DNA of 64,000 bases, taken from the NCBI GenBank assembly GCA_023935145.1, contig CM043698.1, positions 147,895,125-147,959,124 on the forward strand, read 5' to 3'. A model generated the notes under the pieces. The model was not told where the DNA came from, did not search any database, and saw only the letters and a program-made list of their open reading frames with translations. The position numbers and the translations under genes were made by a program. Below, piece by piece: positions 1 to 12,134 of this stretch; position 1 is the first letter of the stretch, and every line of letters begins with the position of its first letter. The stretch comes from Bretschneidera sinensis (taxonomy: Eukaryota > Streptophyta > Magnoliopsida > Brassicales > Akaniaceae).

Positions 1-3000
1 TGAAGGTTATTCTATTCCACCGTCTTCCCAAATCGATCGAGTTTTGCGATCCATTCCAAGTCCCGGCATTGGCAATTAGCTCAAAGAAATTAAAGAAGAG
101 GTTAATCGCATTAAATTGTGAGACCAAGTATGTGAATAAAGAACATGATACTTTGAAAGTTCTCATTACATAGTCGTTATTAATTAAGATGTTTTGTTGA
201 ATAAGGAACAAATATATTCATACACCTAAGTCCCTGAGGAGTTTGTAATTAATAATATTCAATAAAAATCTCTCTTTAAATATGTCAATTACTGGTTTCG
301 TTTGGCTTTGTTGAGTATATGGTTGCCATATTTTTCTATAAATTGAAATTTATTCCAATTTTTTTTATTTGAAATGATTTTTAGTTTATGTTGCAATATT
401 ACATTAGTTTATGATTTTGATTCCATTATTACACATATTATATTGAGCATACCAAACATGCTCTTACGTGCATTCTCTGTTTAACAATTTGCATTGCTTA
501 GACACTTATTAAACTGCAAATTTAAAAATAATTTGCAGTTTATAAAATACAAGTGGTGATAATTACATGAAGCTATCTAAAAGCACCAATTATACCGTGA
601 TATGTTGATTAAAAAAATTTATTCCATGATATGCTCTTCTAAGAGATTTTTTTATGTAATCCCTCTACAAATTTATTGGACTAATTAATATATTCTATAA
701 ATCTATTTTTTTATAAAAAAAAAACTTATTCATTTTATTAATTGAAGCAATATTATATAATGATACGATAATTTGATCACAATTAATAAGCATACAATAT
801 TACTCACATAACACATATATAAGTGTACAATGCTATCATATTATCCACCTAAAATAATAAAAATATTCGATAAATTAGACAAATTAATATCTCACACATC
901 AGTGAAAATTGAATTTGAAACCTCACGTTCCCGATCACAATCTCAATTTTGGTCTTCTACAAAGGTTTGATTGGCCATTCTGCCAAGTGATATATACAAG
1001 AAACTAAACAATTTGAGAGTTTTATTATAAAATGGTTTTTGTTTTCTATAATCATAAGTTAGTCCAAATACTCTTAAAATCAGTTTATAAAATAAATTAG
1101 AAGATGAAAATTAGTTTTTAAAAAAACAAATTTATGTTAAAGACTCTTAAAAACAGTTTATAAAATCAATCAGATGATGAAAATTAGTTTTTAAAAAATT
1201 AATTTAAATTAAAGAAATTGTTTTCACTATTATTTTATCAAATATTTAAAAATTTTAATTCTATTATTTTTTATCAAAAATGATTTTATAAATAAAGCGA
1301 AAGGGTAAAAGTTAGACGAATTTTTTTATACAAATTTCATAATATTTTTAAAACTAAAATTCAAAATTAAACTTTACAATTACACATATTCATAAAACAA
1401 ATCAATTACACATATTCATGTAAGCCAAATTGATTACTAATTTGAGTTTTTAATTATTAAGGAAGGCTTCTGCATTGCAAAATGTCAAACGATTTGCCGG
1501 CTCCACATGCAATTGTCGATTAGGTCGACAACATAACAAAAATGTCAATGGGGTCTACTATTTAATCCTTTTTCATGATGTTACATTCAAGTGTTACTCA
1601 CTTATCTTGATGAGACTAACTTAATCTGTCATGAACTTCATGCTAAGCTTGCGATCTTATCCAATATCTTCAATTATTTCTTCATGTAATAGAGTATTTC
1701 ATAAGAAAAATCAAAAAGAAAATATTGCCCCATTTTGTGAAATGTAAAATATTTTATATACAAAACCATTTTACAACATAATCTACAATTTCAAAAGAAA
1801 TTGACTTGCGATGTTTTTTTTACTGTAAATTGTTTTAAAGATGCTTGGAAATTGGTTTTTTTCTATATAAAATGACTCATTTTTCTGCCTTCCTAAAAAA
1901 AACTCTTTCTGACATATTATACCAGTAAATCTTTCTCTCGACTTATTTTTTACATTTTCCTACATTTAATTTTAGATTTCAACCAAATAAAAAAATTTAA
2001 TTAAAAATTTATAATTTTACCTGAATTAATTTTATATGAAAATGATTTTATATTGTAATCCATTTTGTATAGAAACAATCCCAGAGAATTTGAAGCAAAG
2101 GAAAATCCAATGAGAAATAAAAAGAGAATATTTTTTATTTCTTTCGTTTGGATATTAAAGAAAACGTAAAAAGAAACTAAGTTAAAATCTGTTTCACTTA
2201 AATTTTTTTTCTATTTATTTCAAAAATTCCTAATTTCTTTTACATTTCTTAGATTCATGAACCGATGTTTTATCAAGCAATGGGTGCTTTTTAACACGAT
2301 ATCTTTGTTTGATTATAGTCTTTTTTTATCCCCTTAAATTAGTTTTAATTTGTTAGGCAGAGACTACTGTAGAGCTCATTTTATTCTTCTGGGTGCATGT
2401 AGCTAACATATATACAGTGCAGATGTAATGTATCAGTTCTGCATTTCCAGACAAATACAACATTTTATGACCCTACACATTTATAAAAGAAGCCACTACC
2501 ATTCAACATACGTGAATCAATGTTTCATTATTGTCACATCTGAATAGGGATGGGTGTTTAAACAAGTATGAATATTAAATTTTAATACTCGATAGGTACG
2601 GGTAGAGTTTGGGTAGAATTGAAGGGGGGTGTTACAAAAGATCTGGTTTAACTGTCACCATCAAGAACTTAGCTGTATCCAATGTATTCTCAAGATCATC
2701 TATATTATTAGTCCTCCTAGCTATTGGCAAAGCCTTATACGCAACCAACTTATATGGCAAACACAAAAGTTATTGGGAGTTTCATTTCCACTGGTAGGCC
2801 ATTAAATTTTCAGGAAGTAACTTATAAAGTTATTCCTGGTCATTGAATTGAATTTTAAGTTAATTACATCATTTCCTTCATTTAACAATTTTCCAATAAT
2901 AGATAAAGATTAGAGACACCTCAAACAGAAAAAAGATTTTACTCAAGAGGAAAAGGGAACCTTCAATTTTTCACGGCCATTGCATTCCTAACACTAATCC

Positions 3001-3400
3001 TTATCGTGTTGGGATCTTTTCTTTTAATTAACAAATTTGTACCTCAACAATGAATACTCATTACTTATAATGCTAACATGACACTCATGGATAAAGATAT
3101 TGACGAGGCTGGAGAAGAGCCGAACTCTTCCTTATCATAGCAAGGTACTGTTTTTTAGCATGCTTAGTCTCTCATGTTCTTGGAATGAGAGAGTGAAGCA
3201 TGATTACTGAAAGTATGTTACAAGAAAAAAAGAAGAAAAGTAATTAAGCTTAGTTCATAGATACCTAACCCAAATTCCATGGCACATTTCCAATGATCAC
3301 ACTTGGAAAATTGTACCCTTAAGTGTTCCCTGCAATTTCAAAATTAAAGCATATTTTCGACGCCAAGCTAACTTGGCCCGTACGCCTCTCCCTCCTTCCG
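1..3400. other. AT-rich intergenic region, no gene recognised
   Basis: No frame longer than about 60 codons and no family resemblance was found. The stretch is AT-rich with short A and T runs. A local imperfect direct repeat with a period of about 73 bp lies at roughly 1071-1200, with the shared core ACTCTTAAAA then CAGTTTATAAAAT. The last few hundred bases should hold the promoter of the small peptide gene that starts at 3484. Confidence 0.6.
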
Positions 3401-3410
3401 AATAGGTCTA

Positions 3411-3420
3411 CATATAATAG
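3411..3420 (+). promoter_or_regulatory. Probable TATA box of the small peptide gene
   Basis: CATATAATAG lies 64 bp upstream of the ATG at 3484, and a second TATATAG lies just downstream at 3424. Either would place transcription start near 3440-3455 and give a short 5' UTR, which suits a small one-exon gene. This rests on spacing and sequence only. Confidence 0.4.
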
Positions 3421-3483
3421 AGATATATAGAGAGTAATCTCACAAAACCCACCAATTAGTTCCTTTGTTTTCCTTTTTAATCT

Positions 3484-3774
3484 ATGGCTCTTCTAAGCAA
3501 AATCTCAATGATAATCTTTGTCCTTGTGTTGATCTGCTACGCGCCATCTTTCGAAGCCAGAAAAGCCCTGACCATACAGAAGATGAATGCCCTCGAAACA
3601 AAGGACAGTTTTGTCCTAAGTACCTCTCCTTATACGGTCTCCTCCACATCAACTTCTTCTCCAAGTGTGAAAAATCATGCAGTGGCTAGTGACGAAAGGC
3701 ATGTTAGTACCATGCACATTGCAAAGCTTGAAGAAGTTATGAGGTCGGTTCCAAGTCCTACAACTGGAAATTAG
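3484..3774 (+). CDS. Small secreted peptide precursor, PIP/PIPL-like (96 aa)
   Basis: A one-exon frame with a true ATG. Residues 1-25 form a classic signal peptide: a short polar start, a hydrophobic core (MIIFVLVLICYAPS) and a cut site near SFEA. A Ser/Thr-rich low-complexity middle (about 40-65) follows, then a more charged stretch and the C-terminus RSVPSPTTGN. Secretory signal, variable pro-region and a short proline-rich conserved tail at the very end is the layout of plant phytocytokine precursors such as PIP/PIPL, IDA and CEP, which are cut to release a roughly 10-15 residue apoplastic ligand for leucine-rich-repeat receptor kinases. The tail resembles SGPSPxGxGH of PIPs but has SVPS and ends TTGN. 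The layout is seen directly; the family is inferred, and the receptor is unknown. No intron is needed. Confidence 0.6.
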   Translation: MALLSKISMIIFVLVLICYAPSFEARKALTIQKMNALETKDSFVLSTSPYTVSSTSTSSPSVKNHAVASDERHVSTMHIAKLEEVMRSVPSPTTGN

Positions 3775-6534
3775 ATGTACTTTTCCTATCAAAATTTCCG
3801 CCTTAGATGAATATTAATTCTATAATTGTATTGAATAATTAAAGCTTTTTAGTTACCATTTGGTGTGTTGTATTTATTGCCTTGGACGGGGTTAGGCTTA
3901 GATTGTTCTTCATCTTGTTTGTTGGCATTAATGTATAGATAATTTAAGGAAGATCGTTATCGTAGCTTTAGCTCACCCCTTTTTAGATAAACTTTGAAGT
4001 ACTTTTGGAGGAATTTCTTTTTCAAAAATCAGCTTTTGACAGTCGAAGAAAAAAGAGAGTCAGTGCGCAAGAGAATTTGCAAATGCAACACACAACTGCA
4101 AATAAAAGGTTCCAAACTTGAGTGTCAATCAGTCATAGAAGTGAAAGATTCCTAACTTGGAACGCTATGAAAGTCCAGAAAGGGAAAGCCTCCTAAATCA
4201 GAGCATTTTAAGTCAAGCAAGTAAAAGAAGTAGTGTAGAAATTAAATTATCTAAACACTCATTACCTTGACAGTGTTCCGTACAGAGGTGTCAATTTCGA
4301 TCAGGAGCCTGTTTAATCCATTTTTCAAGCATTAATCATTAATAAATTATTTTAAAATTAAACTTAACAATACAAAAAGTTAATTATGATTTTTTTATAA
4401 ACATGTAAAAATAAATATGATTAAAAATGGACGTGGTTCGGTAATCACAAAATTTGTGAAACAATAACTATAATCAAAATTTTGATTTGTCTAAATTCAT
4501 AATTATAAATTAAAATATTTTTTCTGTAACCAAACTTTTAGTTCGGTTTAGTTATCAAAATTTTGCAACTAACCACGATTGATCAAAAAAATAAAACAAA
4601 ATTTTACAAATCAAGAAAGTTATGTTAATCAAAATATAATATAATTTAGAATTTCAAACACTAATCTTATTCAACTTAATCAACATTACTCAATCCATAT
4701 TAAAATTCTTAACACTATTCAATCCATATTCAAATATTGTTATATATACTAAGCATTTTTTCAGCCCTATAAACATACGAAGCATTAATTTTTATCATTA
4801 TAACTTTAATCTTAAAACATATCTAATTTATTGTTATAGGGATAATTAGTAATTGGGTATATAATTTTAGTATGATTTAGTTAAGTAGTTAACCGACATA
4901 TTTAAAAATCAATAATTATAATTATAATCATAACAAAAAAAAAATGAACCATAAACCTAATTATTTTTTTTATAATTGCGTTTTTTGTTTTGTTATGAAT
5001 TGGTTTGGATTCAATTATTATTATCGGTTGTTTTTATTCTACCTTAAATGTGATATGCTAAATATAACGGTAATTTTATCTATTTGAAATTTAGATGATA
5101 ATTTGCTCTTGTATTACCAATTGTTGATCAGGCAATATATTCACCCTTTGATTTTATGTTTAAGAGAAACCCGTTTGAGAAAAAGTTGGTAAAAAATATG
5201 GGTGTTTTTTTCCTTTTGCCCTGAACATGTTCTGTGTTGTGCGGATACGAATGCTTAAAACTGACTTCAAATTTGGTTTGATTTTGTAAAGAGTTCCGGC
5301 ACAATACAGAAAATGTTTTGGGTCGAAAATGTTTCAGGTTTCGTACCCGCACAACACAGAAAAAGTTTGGTTTGATTCTATAAAGAAACGCCTGTTTTGA
5401 GAATTGATTGGGAGGAGACACGGGTGTTCTTTGTGTTTAAAATTTTAAATGATCTTAAAAACTGGGTACTTTATACGTATTTGTGCTTTGTTTTGGTGCT
5501 GTTTGTGCCTTTGTGGGCTTAAATTGAAAGTTATATGATCTACAATTATAGAAGCACACCTGGTTTTCTCTCGATTTTTTTTTATTGATTGAGCTGCAAA
5601 GCTTGTTTTGGACATAAGTTTAATAAGAAATGCATAATATAAAATTTTATTTTATAATTAAATAATTTAAAATATATTTTTTATTTTTATTAAAAATAAA
5701 ATCAATATATATCAAGTATATTTCATGAATATTTTAAAAGAGAATTTTTCCTCTTAAGCCTTGTTTGATGCCGCATCGCATTTATTATTGGGGTTCATGT
5801 TTGTCTGACATGCTCAAGGAGCCTGCAGTCCACCAACCACACAATGAAATTAATAATTCTCATATGGTAAGCCGGCCGTCCGCTTACCAAAGCACGAAGG
5901 GAGAAGATCAAAAACAAAAACTAAAAAAGTAAGAGTATATTTGAAATGACTTTTTAAAAGCTGTTTTTAGATTTTAAAAGTTAAAATCAGTTTTTAAAAT
6001 TCATTTTTATGTTTGATAAACTGTTTTTAAAAGTAATTTTCTATAATAGTTTTCAAAATCTGTTTTATGAAAACTTCAAATTGATTTTTTTGATATAATT
6101 TTCGAAAAATAATCCTAAAATCAGTGTTTACTTCTCTGTTCTATTTTTCCTTTATGGTATATAAAAAATATTAAAATTTTAAAAATAAAATAATATTAAA
6201 TATTTTTAAGCATTTAGTAAATATGAGAAATAAAATTAATATAGACTTTAAATTTAAACTCAAAACTAAAAATAATTACAAGATGTATCAAAACAGTTTT
6301 CAAAATAAGATTATCCAAACAACATTTCACTGTTTTCTGTTTTGGAAAAAGTTTTCGAGTTACAGTAATCCAAACATGTTTTCTTTAGACAATATCATAA
6401 AATTTTTTTCAACTTTTGTTTTCGAAAAATAAAAATAAAAAATTTTATTACTCAAAAAAAAATTTTCAACTTTTTTTCAACTAATGTTCTATGTCAATCT
6501 TCTCTCAGATTGGTTATTGTTTCTCTTCCATTAG
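3775..6534. other. Intergenic, AT-rich, with an inverted repeat
   Basis: No gene recognised. The stretch holds the 3' flank of the small peptide gene, AT-rich sequence, the inverted repeat at 5232-5359, and a T-rich degenerate repeat at about 5930-6130 in which TTTTTAAAA-type blocks recur. The frames found here carry no recognisable domain. Confidence 0.5.
5232..5359. repeat. Inverted repeat able to form a hairpin
   Basis: The 19 bases at 5232-5250 (CTGTGTTGTGCGGATACGA) match the reverse complement of 5341-5359 at 18 of 19 positions, with about 90 bp between. A further GGCACAATACAG at about 5299 partly repeats the right arm in direct orientation. This could be a decayed MITE or a small-RNA hairpin locus; no target duplication was identified. 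Confidence 0.55.
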
Positions 6535-6590
6535 GCTAGTCTGAATTGGCTGGTTGGGTTTGTACTACTCTTCTCTCAGATTGGTTATAA
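6505..6590. repeat. Short direct repeat at the start of the lectin relic
   Basis: TCTTCTCTCAGATTGGTTAT occurs twice, near 6498 and near 6569, about 70 bp apart. It marks a small local duplication at the 5' edge of the lectin fragment and may have helped scramble that end. Confidence 0.5.
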
Positions 6591-7086
6591 ACCTTGCACT
6601 GTTAATACCATTATTGTTGACTACCCATCAGCCAACCTCTCTAGTTCATGGCAAAACAACCCCTACACTAATGGAGGAAGCTTGGACTTCAGTGATGGTA
6701 GTCATGTAAGACCCATCCTTTCAGTTGCCAGCAATGGCTATCCCAGTTTTGGTTTTAGCTTTTACAAGAATGGAACTAACAAATTCTACCTTGTAGTTCT
6801 TAAATTCCCTATCAGAGCCTTTTCACCCTTGAGAGATCATGATCTTCCACCAATTGTCCTCTGGTGTGCCAACAGAAACAATGTTTTTGGAGAGAATGCC
6901 ACTCTTAAACTAACTGCAGACGGAGACTTGGTCTTGGAAAGAGCAGACGGTGAATATGTTTGGTCTACTGAAACTGATGGTTTTGCATGTTAAACAATTG
7001 AAATTAGGCAATGATGGAAATATGACACTTATTGATGGCAATGGTGCTGTCGTCTGGCAGTCTTTTTAATACCCAACTGATATCCG
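6535..7086 (+). pseudogene. G-type (bulb-type) lectin domain fragment, SD2-5-like receptor kinase relic
   Basis: From 6535 the frame is open to a stop at 6991-6993. It contains DYPSANLSSSW, then DFSDGSHVRPIL, LWCANRNNVFGENATL and LTADGDLVLERADG. These match the start of the B-type lectin domain of G-type lectin S-receptor-like kinases related to SD2-5, which are plasma-membrane proteins. After one frame change the reading resumes with LKLGNDGNMTLIDGNGAVVW and QSF, then a TAA where the family continues with a YPTD-type motif, still visible downstream. There is no credible ATG with signal peptide, no PAN domain, no transmembrane segment and no kinase. The lectin module is therefore broken by a frameshift and a stop, and unrelated sequence follows from about 7087. 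I see it as a dead fragment of a larger gene. Confidence 0.75.
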
Positions 7087-9274
7087 GTGGTATTTTATTT
7101 CTGCACTTCATATACGCGCCCACAATATATCTTTCGTCGGTGCTTCAATTATGGCACTTTTTTAAAACGCCCCAATGTCAAAGCGCTTAGACACGTCTTA
7201 ATATGCAAAACGTATTGCATATTGCGATTTAAAACCCATTTCATGTTGCATTTTAAAATACAAATTAAAATACTCGGGCAGTTTAGTAAATTTTCAGAAC
7301 CTCAGCTCATACGCCGCATTTCTGCTCTAGTGTGTTTCTTCCTCATCAGGGTTTGCTTCTTTGTCTCTAATCTCCCTCGTCAAAATTTCTGCTCATTTAG
7401 CTTCACATGGATTACCATTTTTCTCCTTTGTGCAATTTATTTTATTTTATCTAATCTAAATTCGAATTCATATCACACGAATCGAGCTCAAGTAGTTTGC
7501 CTTCATTAACCATTCAACCCTACTAAAACTAAAACGGTGGCGAACCACCAAGTCACTCATTAGAAGCATCACCTGTGTTAGACGATGCCCTTTTTGTTTT
7601 AGTTTTCCTGCCTACCACGAAGAGTTATGCCCTTTCTCTCTCTCGCTCTCTGAGCTAGTTCTTTCAGTTGGTGTGCTCCATCATCAAGGTAACTCTCTAG
7701 GACAGTGTTGTTTGATAATATTTCAAAGTAATTAGTGATTTCTTTTAATTCTAATTTAGAGTATTTTTTAAAATTTATCAAAGACATGGTTAATTTCATT
7801 ATGCATAGATTCTAACCCTATTTCTTTACCCTTTTGGATATAGTAAAACTTCAATTTTTCTTTCTTTTTGTAATAAATACGTTAGTTTTGAAATCTGTAA
7901 TCAATAATCGCTCTTGTATGTTTCTCTGTAGAATATGATTTTACATGTAAATTTGCATGAGTAGAACTGGGTTTTTTAATTCACCATTTTCTATCACTAG
8001 CATTTTTTTTTTTTTCATTTTAGTGTTGTTCTGGTTTTTTTCCTCAACTTTCCATTTTACTTTACGGAGATTATTTACCCTTAATACATGATTTTAGGAA
8101 CTAATTGATAGTTCGATGTTATTGAATCATTTTTCCCCTTTGAAAATTTTTTTGTGCGTATAGGTGATTGTTTAATTTCTGAGGATCAGCAAGAGATAAC
8201 ATAATCAAGGTATGTTAACATACTTCTTCTTTGTTAACTTACTAATAGCATAAGGATTGATTTCGTAAGTTTTTTTTTTTTCAAGTGTTATTTCATATCT
8301 TAACAAATAACAGTAATCATTTCGTTGAAGCAGATTACCACCCACTATTATTTTAGATTTATCCTTTTATTGTATATCAACTTATTATGTATTTCCTGCT
8401 TCTTCGATTACATTACATTTGTGAAGCATAGATATCTATTAGAACTTCCTTGCCTCTTCGAGATGGTGATAAAACCCTGTTTCACTTAGCGAAGTTGTAG
8501 GCTTTTTTCCCCTTTTTTTGGAGGGTGAGGGAGTAGCACTTGAAATTCTCATAAAAGGCCATGCTAATAAGAGTAGGTGTTCTCTACTTTACGAGGATCT
8601 AAAACAGTCTTAGGAACATCTCTCAAAAACAAAAGACAAAAAAAAAATTTGTTTGAAAAATGTTCTTTTTTATTTTAGTATGTTTTTTTGGGGAAGTTTT
8701 GGGAATGTTTTCCAATATCACTTGGTGAATTGGACACCTGTGAAGAGACTGCTGCACACAGCAGCATCCTGTGAAAGGGCATGCAATTCTTGTTAGCACA
8801 GTCTCCTTAATTGCATCTTTATTTTCATCATTAATGTAGTCCTTCAGATCATGTGTGAAGCTTTCCTTTTAGTGTTATTGAGTCTAATTACACTTAATTC
8901 TTTAAATCTGTTGAATGAGCTGATCAAGATCTCCTTTTTTTTTTAATCATTGATAAAGATCTCGTTTTTGGGTAGTTGATATGCACATTTTGTTCCTGGG
9001 CTTTCTAGGTTCTTGCAGAAAATTGATGAGTGGGTTTTGTTGAGAAAGCATTGTTAGGGTAGTCAAAGGGCGGTTGCTTTGACACTGCTGCGGATTGTGA
9101 AATGGGTTTTTCGATTTTGGGGAATTAGCAACTTTTTTCTACTCACATTTTCGATTAACTAAATTAGTACTCCTACTGATGGGTTCGTGTTGATAAGCTG
9201 AGATAATTGATGATGCAAATTTGGTTCCTGCGGGAATTTGGGGAGTGGTCACCGTTGAAAGCAACATTAAAGGT
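7087..9274. other. Intergenic; possible relic 5' UTR with introns upstream of the FLA fragment
   Basis: No coding frame with a recognisable domain. A pyrimidine-rich stretch (CTCTCTCTCGCTCTCTGAGC near 7631) followed by AAG|GTAACT near 7687, and a second AAG|GTATGT near 8210, look like 5' UTR exon ends. They fit a leader that once fed the FLA-type coding start at 9275. This is inference from composition and splice consensus only. Confidence 0.3.
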
Positions 9275-9583
9275 ATGGGAAAAATGGGATTTCCCACGTT
9301 TTTAATGATTAGTTGTACTGTACTGCTGTTGTGCTCTTTATCAGCATATGCTCAGGCTGGTAGTCCTCCCTCGCCAAGCCTAACTCCAACCCCTGCACCA
9401 GCACCTGATTTTGTTAACCTCGCTGATTTACTCACTGTTGCTGGCCGTTGCCACACTTTCCTCGACTGCCTTGAGTCCACCAAAGTCATTGAAAAAGTGT
9501 CAATCTTCCTTTTTTTTTTTTTTTTCTTCTCACAGTTTTTGTCGATATCACTATTTTTTTGTTTTCCTTTTTTCTCTTATTAA
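9275..9583 (+). pseudogene. Truncated fasciclin-like arabinogalactan protein (FLA7-like)
   Basis: The ATG at 9275 opens a signal peptide (about residues 1-25, ending SAYAQA). A proline-rich arabinogalactan motif follows (SPPSPSLTPTPAPAPDF, sites for Pro hydroxylation and O-glycosylation), then the start of a fasciclin domain: FVNLADLLTVAG, HTFLDCLESTKVIE. This matches the N-terminus of the FLA7 type of GPI-anchored cell-wall adhesion proteins, about 250 residues long when intact. Here homology ends near 9495. The frame then runs through a T-tract and stops at 9581-9583, so most of the fasciclin domain and the GPI signal are missing. The match also has RCHTFL where the family has PFHTFL. An intron joining to a distant exon is possible, but I found no exon with fasciclin motifs downstream. 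I call it a truncated pseudogene; expression is unknown. Confidence 0.72.
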
Positions 9584-10302
9584 TCATAATTTAAAAGTTT
9601 TTGAAAGGTAAGAAAAAAAAAACTCAACACATATATTAATGAATTATATGCACAAAGCCAAAGATAATAATGTGACCTCTTGATTTAATAGTCACTTTCA
9701 AATCTTTTATATGAAACCCGAGTTCAATCTCTTTCTCACTAATATAAAAAATAATTATTATATTTAATTAAACATTGTCATAGTTAGGTGAAAATAAAAG
9801 TATAGATTAAATGAAGTAAAAAAGAAAATAAGAGTTTAAGTGACAATCCATTGAGCATTGACAGAAGATCTTTATATTGTAACATCACGAGCTAATATTC
9901 TAAAGTGCTAACTTAAATTTTTCTAACATCATAAAGCCTTACATATAAATTAAAAAATTTCTCATTGCACTATCAATATGTGATACGGGTCATCATAGTT
10001 TAGCTTGAGAAAGATTAATATCAATCAACTTATCTTTCAAGGTTCTCATCATGAACATGAAGTATATCATTTTGATTCTTCAAACTCTTTTATCTTCTTT
10101 TTCTTTGCAGGACTAATCTGTATCACTACTGTACTAATTTTGCTAACTCTGTAGCCAACATGTTCAATCTCTGTCACCTGATCACCACCCATCTCCAATG
10201 CCCTCATGTCTTACATGTAAAATTGATTAGTACTAATTAAGTATAATTAATTGCATTAGTGGGACTTTTATTTGTGTTTGGGTATTAACAGATGACCCCT
10301 AT

Positions 10303-10450
10303 ATATATAACAGTACTCAGGGCTGTTGTGTTAGGTGCTTGAATTAATCAATTAAATTTTCATTTATATAAAGATTTTATCAGTCTTTATATATATATAT
10401 ATATATATATAACAGTATTCAGGGCTGTTGTGTTAGGTGCTTGAATTAAT
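10303..10450. repeat. Direct repeat pair around an AT microsatellite
   Basis: A block of about 45 bp (ATATAACAGTACTCAGGGCT continuing to GGTGCTTGAATTAAT) is present at about 10303-10350 and again at about 10408-10452 with one or two changes. A TA run lies between them at about 10388-10411. A third partial copy of the ACAGTACTCAGG type follows near 10453. The pattern suggests slippage seeded by the TA tract. Confidence 0.6.
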
Positions 10451-10859
10451 TAACGGTACTCAGGGTCGCACGTTTCCCCATGCATAGGAAACATCTTCGA
10501 TACTGTTGCGTTTGCGGGGAGAGAAATTTTTTGTTTTGCCCAAAAATCTCTATTTTATTGAAGTGGTAGAAGAGTATTTATGGCTCAATTCTAACTTTTA
10601 ATTTAAATTTTAATCCAATTACACTAAATTTCGTGTACGGAGGATCAATTTCTTTGCTTGACACCACATAAAATTAAAATAAGCCAAGAGTTGTATTTTT
10701 TTTAATTTATAAATCGACTCGAACTTTAATCATTTTTTATGAACACGTTTTACTCAGACTTTAATCATTTTTTATGGACATGCCTTAAACCTTAAACTTT
10801 GAGATGTATGACTTTCTTATACTCCATGCATTGAAAAAACAGATTATTTATTTAAATAG

Positions 10860-10950
10860 TCATGTGGTAACCACGAAGAAACACGAAAAATATCGAACTT
10901 GAAATTTTACATTGTGAGATTTTAAACTTTACCGCTGAACCATCCTATAG
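10860..10950 (-). mobile_element. Possible tRNA-derived SINE head
   Basis: On the minus strand, TGGTTCAGCGGTAAAG (10927-10942) resembles the pol III A box, and CAAGTTCGATA (10891-10901) resembles the B box. The spacing is short for a tRNA-like promoter. No clear tail or target duplication was found, so this may be only a fragment. Confidence 0.35.
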
Positions 10951-11649
10951 TAGTTCAAGAGTTGTATTTGACACGAAGAAAATGTCATATAACTAACTTC
11001 CTAGGAATATATGGTCGTCACAAATAAATTAATTGGGGTGTTAGATTCAATTATCACATGGACATCATGATATAAAGATGACATCTTCACAAGCTTAAGA
11101 ATGGGGTTTTACAAGTTATTTTTCATGGGTTTAAAAAAGAAAATGAAAAGAAGAATAAGAATACAAGTTTGGTATTGGTTGATTAAATATTCCATTTTAT
11201 ACATTTTTGCCTTCTAGTGCTCATGACTGATAAAGAAAGAAAAAAATAAACTATAAAAAAGATATGTCCCTTAGATCCTCAAACAGACACCATGTTAATG
11301 TAAAAATATTTTCCTCACATGTTCAAATTGAATATTTGTGTTTGTAGACCTAAATCTTTTTTATAATTCAAATAGTCATCAACTAACAACTAAGGAATCT
11401 GAATTATTTTGAATTTTAGGTCACGGAAAAATGGGCTGAAGACAACCACCGATAGAAAATGTTGGGCTGAAGCTGAGCCTGCCAAGCCCATGCCTTTTCC
11501 ATCAATGAAAGCTCCAATGGAATATCAATCTTACAAGTGGTCCATTTTATTAGCATAAAATGTGTGGATCAAACACATATTGTAATAAGCCTATGCCCAA
11601 GTAAGTAGATATCTCAGTTTGTAGGATAATTCTTGTCCGGATCCGGTAG

Positions 11650-12129
11650 GGCTGCAATCGAGCCGAGTTTTTATTGAGCTATTCGAACTCGAGCTCAGTC
11701 AAAGATCGGCTTAATTGAACTCAAACTCGAGCCGAACTCAAGCTTAAAAATTAGGCTAGAATAGTTTATTGAGCCGAGCTTGAATACCTTTTGGTTCGGC
11801 TCAAAAGGTTCTCGAACAATTCAATAAAGTATTATCGAGCTCGAGTCAAGTCGAGTTCAAGCTCGAACCAATATTTATTTATTTAAATTATAGTTCAAGC
11901 TCGAGCTTGGGCTGAAATGGACAATCCAATAGTTTATTGAGTCGAGTTGAATACCTTCTGGTTCTGCTCAAAATGTTCTCGAACAATTCAATAAGGTATT
12001 ATCGAACTCGAGTTAAGTCGAGCTCAAGCTCGAACCAATTTTTATTTATTTAAATTATAGTTCAGGCTCGAGCTTGGGCTCAAATGGACAATCCAAAGCT
12101 CAGGCTCGAGCTCGAGCTCGAATAGGTTC
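11650..12129. repeat. GAGCTC/CTCGAG-rich repeat with a 168-bp tandem duplication
   Basis: The sequence is dominated by GAGCTCGAG, CAAGCTCGA and AACTCGAGC words. The block at 11763-11930 is repeated at 11931-12098 with a period of 168 bp and scattered substitutions; both copies start AGTTTATTGAG and end near GGACAATCCAA. The same style of sequence resumes after the solo LTR (about 14353-14480) and in the duplicated copy (26166-26290), so this repeat is the host of the LTR insertion. Confidence 0.7.
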
Positions 12130-12134
12130 GTTTG

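Larger units (their letters stand above)
9584..11640. other. Intergenic with short repeats
   Basis: No gene recognised. Contents are the direct repeat and AT microsatellite at 10303-10450, a possible SINE on the minus strand at 10860-10950, and AT-rich unique sequence. Confidence 0.5.

Noticed and set aside
5128..5421. 97-codon minus-strand frame
   Set aside because: It lies over the inverted repeat, has an odd composition, no family resemblance and no promoter context. A chance frame.
7087..7509. 140-codon plus-strand frame rich in Phe, Cys and Ser
   Set aside because: The initiation codon is GTG-like in context, no domain is visible, and the composition is that of translated T-rich noncoding DNA.
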